Positions 1 through 5,898 of a stretch of 5,898 nt of DNA are shown piece after piece. The DNA is taken from positions 1 through 5,898 of the forward strand of contig JAGQIY010001157.1 of NCBI GenBank assembly GCA_020430865.1, in the 5' to 3' direction. A program made the translations under genes and the position numbers. Position 1 is the stretch's first letter. Each line of letters begins with the position of its first letter. A model generated the notes under the pieces. That model did not search any database. It was not told the origin of the DNA and saw nothing but the letters and a program-made list of their open reading frames with translations. The stretch is from Myxococcales bacterium (GTDB lineage: Bacteria > Myxococcota > Polyangia > Polyangiales > Polyangiaceae).

Positions 1-1
1 C

Positions 2-2968
2 AGTGTGCCGCCGCCGCGCGCCAGCATGGATAGCCTTCCAGAGATCGGAAGCACCCCGCCACCACAGGGAGCAGCTCCGCGCGGAAACATGCCTTCGGAT
101 CCATTCGGAGAAGATCCGTTCGGTGCTCCCCCCGCGGACAGCGACCCCTTCGGAGCTCCGCCCCCACGCGACAGCTTCGGAGCTCCGCCCCCACGCGACA
201 GCTTCGGAGCTCCGCCCCCACGCGACAGCTTCGGGGCTCCTCCTCCCGACAGCTTTGGCCCTCCGCCTGGCGACGTCGGCAGCGATTTCGACGACTTTGG
301 CGGGCCGAGCAGTGGTCCCACGTCCGACAACGCGATCGTGCGCCAGGCCGGCGGCGGCGTCAGCTACGGCGAGGTGAACCTCGGCGACGAGGGCGTCGGG
401 GGCGGCTCTGTTGGGCTCGAAGGTGGGGGCGAGGATGACATGGAGTTCGGCGCGATCCCCCAGGAGGATCAGCCGAAGCCAAAGCCGGCGCAGGCGGCGG
501 GGACCCACGTCCAGCTCCACGTCGGGCAAGCCGGCGAGCCACAGCCGCAGAAGCGTGGCAAGGGACGGATCGTGCTCGGCGTCGCCGTGATCGGCCTGCT
601 GGCAGGTGGCGCTCTGGCCTTGGTGCCGAGCGTCGGACCGTTCGGCGCGTACTGGATCCTGGATCAGGTCAAGAGCGGAGAATACCAGCAGCTCGTCCAG
701 ACCACCGTGAAGAATACTCGTGCGGAAATGGCGAAGGACACCTTCGCTTCCGCGACCGCGGCCTTCGAGTCCGTCGATCGGACGCGCGCCAGCGAGGAGC
801 GGGTCAAGCCGCTGGCCGCCTACACGGCGTTCACTGGTTTTTTGAGTTCGCTGCGCTTCGGAGTCGATTCCAAGGTGACCGCGCGGGCCAAGGTACTGCT
901 GCAGGAGCTGAAAGAAGCCAGCGACGTCGACCAGCTCGAGCTCGCTCGGGCGGCGGAGGCTGCCAGCGACGGAAACCTGGCCAGGGCCCGCCAGGTGCTG
1001 AGCCGCATCAGCCAGCGCGACCCCCAGAACATCGACGCCCTGGCCGCGCTCGGTGAGGTGGAGCTGTTGGCCAAGGACCCGAAGGCCGCGACGGAGGTCT
1101 GGACCAGAGCCGGGGGGGTGGAGCAGTCGCCTCGCACGGACTTCGGCTTGGCCCGCGCGAAGCTGCTCGCCGGGGATACGAGGGGCGCAGAGCAGCAGGC
1201 CGAGAAGGTGCTCAAGGCGAATCCCGAGCACGTCGGAGCACGCATCCTGCTGGCGCGAGCAGCTTGGAGCGAACACGAGGAGGACAAGGCCCTCGAGCTG
1301 CTGTCCTTCCTGGACAAGCCACAGAACCCTGCGAGTCCGTCGGAGGTCGTCGAGGGCGAGACGCTGCGTGGAGACATCCATCTCTCTCGCTCCCGCATCA
1401 CCCACGCAGAGAAGGCTTACCAGAAGGCTCTGACCATCTCCCCAAAGGCCGCTGGCGCGCTCGCGGGTCTGGGCGATGCCCTGTACCGTTCGGGCCGATT
1501 CAGCGAGGCGTTGGCCCGCTTCAAGGCTGGCGTGGAGGCCGATCCCGACAACATCCTGGCGTCGATCGGCATCGCCAAGACCCAGATCGCGCTCGAGCGA
1601 CTCGAAGACGCCAAGGCGGTGCTCAAGAAGCTCGCCACCGCGCATCCCGACGACGCTCGTGTCGGCCTCTGGCTCGCCAAAGCCGAGGACGCGCTCGGCA
1701 ATCGTCAGGAAGCGGAGGCCGCCTACAAGAAGGCGATCTCCACGGGGAAAGACGAAGTGGCCGTCGTCGAAGCCTACATCGGACTCGCCATGTTGATGAG
1801 TCAGCAGGGGCGCAACGAAGAAGCGGAGGAGCAGCTCGCTGCGGCTCAGAAGAAGATGCCGCGCTCGCCCGCCATCTTCAAGGCGCTGGGCGAGGTCGCG
1901 CTAGCCCAGGGCCGCTACGAGGAAGCGGTCAAGCACTTCCAGAAGGCGCTGAGCCTCGACAAGAAGGACATCGGCGCTCAGTTCCGCCTCGGCGTCGCCT
2001 ATCGTCGGAATCGTGATTTCGATGCGGCGCGCAAGGAGTTCGATGCCGTCTCGGAGGTCGACCGGGAGTACCCGGGCCTCGCACTCGAGCGAGGCTTGCT
2101 CTACGAAGCGGCCGGTCAGAGCGAGGAAGCGCTCAAGGAGTACGAGGCTGCGCTCGCCAAGGCACCGAATGACCCCGACCTGAAGCTCCGGGTGGGCTGC
2201 GGCAAGGTCAGCGCTGGCCGCGGCGCTCAGGCCGAGAAGATCCTGAAGGAGGTGCTGCAGGTTCGACCAACCTCCGCTGAGACCAACCACTGTCTGGGGC
2301 GCGCCCTGCTGCTGAAGGGCAACAGCCTCGCCGAGGCGCTGAAGGCGCTGGAGCGCGCGCGCGACCTCGACCCAAACCGCGCGGAGTACCACCTCTACGT
2401 CGGCTGGGCCGCCAACGAGGCGGGCAACCCACGCAAGGCCGAAGAGGCGCTCGCGAAGGCGCTCGAGCTCGACAAGGGCCTGGCCGACGCTTACTGGCAG
2501 CGTGGAGTCCTGCGCTATCGCCAGGGCGCCGTGAAGGACGCCATCACCGACCTGCAGCAGGCGCTCGAGCTGCGTCCGACTCGGTACGAAGCCCACGCGG
2601 ATCTGGCGGAGGCGTACGACGCTCTCGGTCAGGAACGCGCCGCGATGGATGAGCTGAACAAGGCCATCGCTGCCGACCCGGACAACGCCCTCTGGCGGTA
2701 TCGCTACGGTAAGCTGCTAGCCGCGAATCGTCAGGACAACGAAGCCCGCGAGCAGCTTGGCAAGTCGATCGAGATCGCTGAGAAGGAGGAGCCGAAGCCG
2801 CGCTGGTTGTGGGAGGCACATCGCCTGTACGCGAAGGCGCTGGGTCCCCGCAAGGAGGCGGTCAAGCACTGGGAGGCATTCCTGCGCGACGGCCCTCGCG
2901 ATTCTGCTTACCGTGGGGAAGCGAAAGAGGCGCTGAAGAAGCTCGGACGCCCGTGGGAGGGTCCCTGA
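2..2968 (+). CDS. Membrane-anchored TPR-repeat protein, 5' end probably outside the window
   Basis: The product is probably a protein-interaction scaffold held in the inner membrane; its partner is unknown. Numbering from the GTG at position 5 gives 987 residues. Residues 1-100 are rich in Pro, Gly, Phe and Asp, with repeats of the type FGAPPPRDS. Residues 100-180 are a Gly/acidic linker. A basic patch (KRGKGR, 183-188) precedes one hydrophobic segment, about 189-210. From about 310 to 925 the protein is mostly TPR units of 34 residues, clearest at 484-517, 621-654, 691-724, 758-792, 827-860 and 861-894, many ending in DP-N or a similar turn. By the positive-inside rule the Pro-rich tail would be cytoplasmic and the TPR array periplasmic; this is inference. 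The frame is open to the left edge and no start (GTG 5, ATG 26, ATG 89) has a good ribosome binding site, so the true start is probably upstream. Pro-rich tails next to TPR arrays are common in myxobacteria, sometimes after an N-terminal zinc ribbon, which cannot be seen here. The gene converges on rpoD with 19 bases between them. Confidence 0.85.
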   Translation, partial: SVPPPRASMDSLPEIGSTPPPQGAAPRGNMPSDPFGEDPFGAPPADSDPFGAPPPRDSFGAPPPRDSFGAPPPRDSFGAPPPDSFGPPPGDVGSDFDDFGGPSSGPTSDNAIVRQAGGGVSYGEVNLGDEGVGGGSVGLEGGGEDDMEFGAIPQEDQPKPKPAQAAGTHVQLHVGQAGEPQPQKRGKGRIVLGVAVIGLLAGGALALVPSVGPFGAYWILDQVKSGEYQQLVQTTVKNTRAEMAKDTFASATAAFESVDRTRASEERVKPLAAYTAFTGFLSSLRFGVDSKVTARAKVLLQELKEASDVDQLELARAAEAASDGNLARARQVLSRISQRDPQNIDALAALGEVELLAKDPKAATEVWTRAGGVEQSPRTDFGLARAKLLAGDTRGAEQQAEKVLKANPEHVGARILLARAAWSEHEEDKALELLSFLDKPQNPASPSEVVEGETLRGDIHLSRSRITHAEKAYQKALTISPKAAGALAGLGDALYRSGRFSEALARFKAGVEADPDNILASIGIAKTQIALERLEDAKAVLKKLATAHPDDARVGLWLAKAEDALGNRQEAEAAYKKAISTGKDEVAVVEAYIGLAMLMSQQGRNEEAEEQLAAAQKKMPRSPAIFKALGEVALAQGRYEEAVKHFQKALSLDKKDIGAQFRLGVAYRRNRDFDAARKEFDAVSEVDREYPGLALERGLLYEAAGQSEEALKEYEAALAKAPNDPDLKLRVGCGKVSAGRGAQAEKILKEVLQVRPTSAETNHCLGRALLLKGNSLAEALKALERARDLDPNRAEYHLYVGWAANEAGNPRKAEEALAKALELDKGLADAYWQRGVLRYRQGAVKDAITDLQQALELRPTRYEAHADLAEAYDALGQERAAMDELNKAIAADPDNALWRYRYGKLLAANRQDNEAREQLGKSIEIAEKEEPKPRWLWEAHRLYAKALGPRKEAVKHWEAFLRDGPRDSAYRGEAKEALKKLGRPWEGP
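149..229 (+). repeat. 27-base tandem repeat, three perfect copies, coding for a Pro-rich tail
   Basis: Three identical 27-base units lie head to tail at 149-175, 176-202 and 203-229. Each begins TTCGGAGCTCCG and encodes FGAPPPRDS. Diverged copies flank them: a 30-base form at 119-148 and a shorter form from 230, giving a repeat tract of about 105-265 in all. The unit length is a multiple of three, so gain or loss of copies keeps the reading frame. DNA identity among the central copies, against drift in the outer ones, suggests recent expansion by slippage or unequal recombination. Confidence 0.9.
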
Positions 2969-2987
2969 GCGTCCAGCGCCCGCCGGG

Positions 2988-5023
<2,036 letters not shown>

Positions 5024-5027
<4 letters not shown>

Positions 5028-5033
5028 TCCGCC
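5024..5033 (-). promoter_or_regulatory. dnaG-rpoD ATGA overlap with weak ribosome binding site
   Basis: The dnaG stop TGA (5024-5026) and the first rpoD ATG (5025-5027) share bases as ATGA, the usual layout for translational coupling by re-initiating ribosomes. A purine-rich GGCGGA (5028-5033) touches the first ATG and is only three bases from the second ATG (5022-5024). Neither spacing is ideal, which fits dependence on upstream translation. No in-frame start lies further upstream before a stop (TAG at 5067-5069), so initiation must be at one of these two codons. Confidence 0.6.
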
Positions 5034-5898
5034 GTTGTTGAGGGCGCCGCCCCGGAAGGGCCGCCGCTACGCGCCGAGGCCATTTGCCGCAAGCGCGCAT
5101 CGAATTCCAGTTTTCTCTTCAGCAGCCGCTGCTGCTCGGCATAGGCCCCTTCCGAAAGGTCGCGCTCGAAGCGTGCCGTTGCCTCGGCCAGCGCCGCATC
5201 GAGTGCGGGGCGTTCGACCAGCAGACCCACCGCCTGGGCCAGATCGGCACGGGCCTGGTCTTCGGACACACCATCGGCCAGAAAGCCGAAACGCAGTGCG
5301 GCATATTCTTCGGGACCCGGGGCTGCCAGACCCCGAGCGGCCAATATGGTACCAAGTGCCTCGGTTTCAAGCACCGCGCCGCCGTCTTGCGCATCGATCA
5401 GCACGGAAAAGCGCGGATCGGCAAGCCCGGCGCGGATCAGCGCATCGCCGTGGCGGGCGATTTCCGAGGGATAACGCAGCAATCCGGCAACAATTGCCGC
5501 CGAAAGCGCATCGCGATTACCGGTGCGGCGGCGCAGCCGGGCCAGGTTTGCGGGATTGCCGCGTGGCGCAGCCAAGCCGCCGCGCCCACCGGGCCGCCAT
5601 TCGCGCGGCTCGCGGGGCGGAAAGGCGAAAGCCGAGAACCGTTCCATCAGCTCGCGCCGGTAAAGCGCCTTGATATCGCCATCGGCGATGGTTTCGATGT
5701 GCGCCATCAGCCTGGCCTTGAGCCCCGCCTTGTCCTCTGGCGTGGCGAGGGGGAGGGCGTCGCGCTCATGCTCCCACAGCACCTCGATGAGCGGGCGCGC
5801 TGCGCCCAGCAGCGCCTCCATCGCCTGGGCCCCATCGCGTTTGAGCAGATCGTCAGGGTCCATTCCGGCGGGCAGGCGCACGATTCGCAGCGAATGCG
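5024..5898 (-). CDS. dnaG: DNA primase DnaG, C-terminal part (5' end beyond the window)
   Basis: DnaG makes the short RNA primers for leading- and lagging-strand synthesis and is recruited to the fork by the DnaB helicase. About 290 C-terminal residues are visible. The frame is open to the right edge; the codon at 5879-5881 is GTG, read internally as Val in [20 protein letters not shown], so it is not the start. That motif is the end of the TOPRIM catalytic core in bacterial primases. The zinc-binding domain and most of the TOPRIM acidic residues lie outside. After it comes an Arg/Gly/Pro-rich linker ([15 protein letters not shown]) and an Ala/Leu-rich helical C-terminal region ([21 protein letters not shown] and onward), which matches the helicase-interaction domain in position and character. 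Low conservation of this domain makes finer assignment unsafe. It precedes rpoD with a four-base overlap, the standard alphaproteobacterial order. The sequence character is sphingomonad-like. Confidence 0.93.

Noticed and set aside
5..7. GTG at position 5 as the start of the TPR gene
   Set aside because: The frame is open to the window edge, there is no room to see a ribosome binding site, and the sequence just after it is already Pro-rich linker. The true start is probably upstream.
149..229. CRISPR-like array at the 27-base repeats
   Set aside because: The units are directly adjacent with no spacers, and all are in frame within a coding sequence.
820..2596. Long minus-strand open frames opposite the TPR gene (820-1401, 1417-1701, 1901-2596)
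   Set aside because: They are antisense shadows caused by the codon bias of the TPR gene. They have Ser/Arg/Leu-rich translations, no ribosome binding sites and no domain; the repeated TPR pattern on the plus strand is clear.
5879..5881. GTG at 5879-5881 as the start of a separate small gene
   Set aside because: The frame continues past it to the window edge and reads [17 protein letters not shown], an internal DnaG motif, so the gene is simply cut by the window.

Overview
The window holds parts of three protein genes and almost no non-coding DNA. A long plus-strand gene (2-2968, open at the left edge) encodes a membrane-anchored tetratricopeptide-repeat (TPR) protein. It converges, with only 19 bases between stop codons, on a minus-strand pair: rpoD (2988-5027, complete, the primary sigma factor) and dnaG (5024-5898, the 3' half of the DNA primase gene, running off the right edge). 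Both coding parts are GC-rich with no A/T-rich islands. I see no RNA gene, insertion sequence, CRISPR array or prophage.

The two ends point to different bacterial lineages. DnaG and roughly the first two thirds of RpoD look like an alphaproteobacterium of the Sphingomonadales (Sphingomonas/Erythrobacter-like). This is also where dnaG lies directly before rpoD, as in the macromolecular-synthesis operon. The last third of RpoD (regions 3 and 4) and the TPR gene look like a deltaproteobacterium/myxobacterium (Polyangia-like). The change falls inside the most conserved stretch of rpoD, sigma region 2, between about 3504 and 3662. The simplest explanation is an artificial join: two genomes in a metagenome, merged at a near-identical segment of their rpoD genes. 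A natural recombinant sigma factor is the less likely but more interesting alternative. Lineage calls come from remembered family sequences, not from a search.

How the genes would work together: dnaG and rpoD overlap by four bases (ATGA), so they are probably co-transcribed and translationally coupled, linking primer synthesis at the replication fork with supply of the housekeeping sigma factor. The TPR gene is transcribed towards them and has no evident functional link. If the window is a chimera, the TPR gene and the dnaG-rpoD pair were never neighbours in one cell.

Two short in-frame tandem repeats are notable. A 27-base unit, perfect three times at 149-229, builds the proline-rich N-terminal tail of the TPR protein. 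An 18-base unit duplicated at 4272-4307 puts a basic RARRPA pair into the acidic spacer of RpoD.
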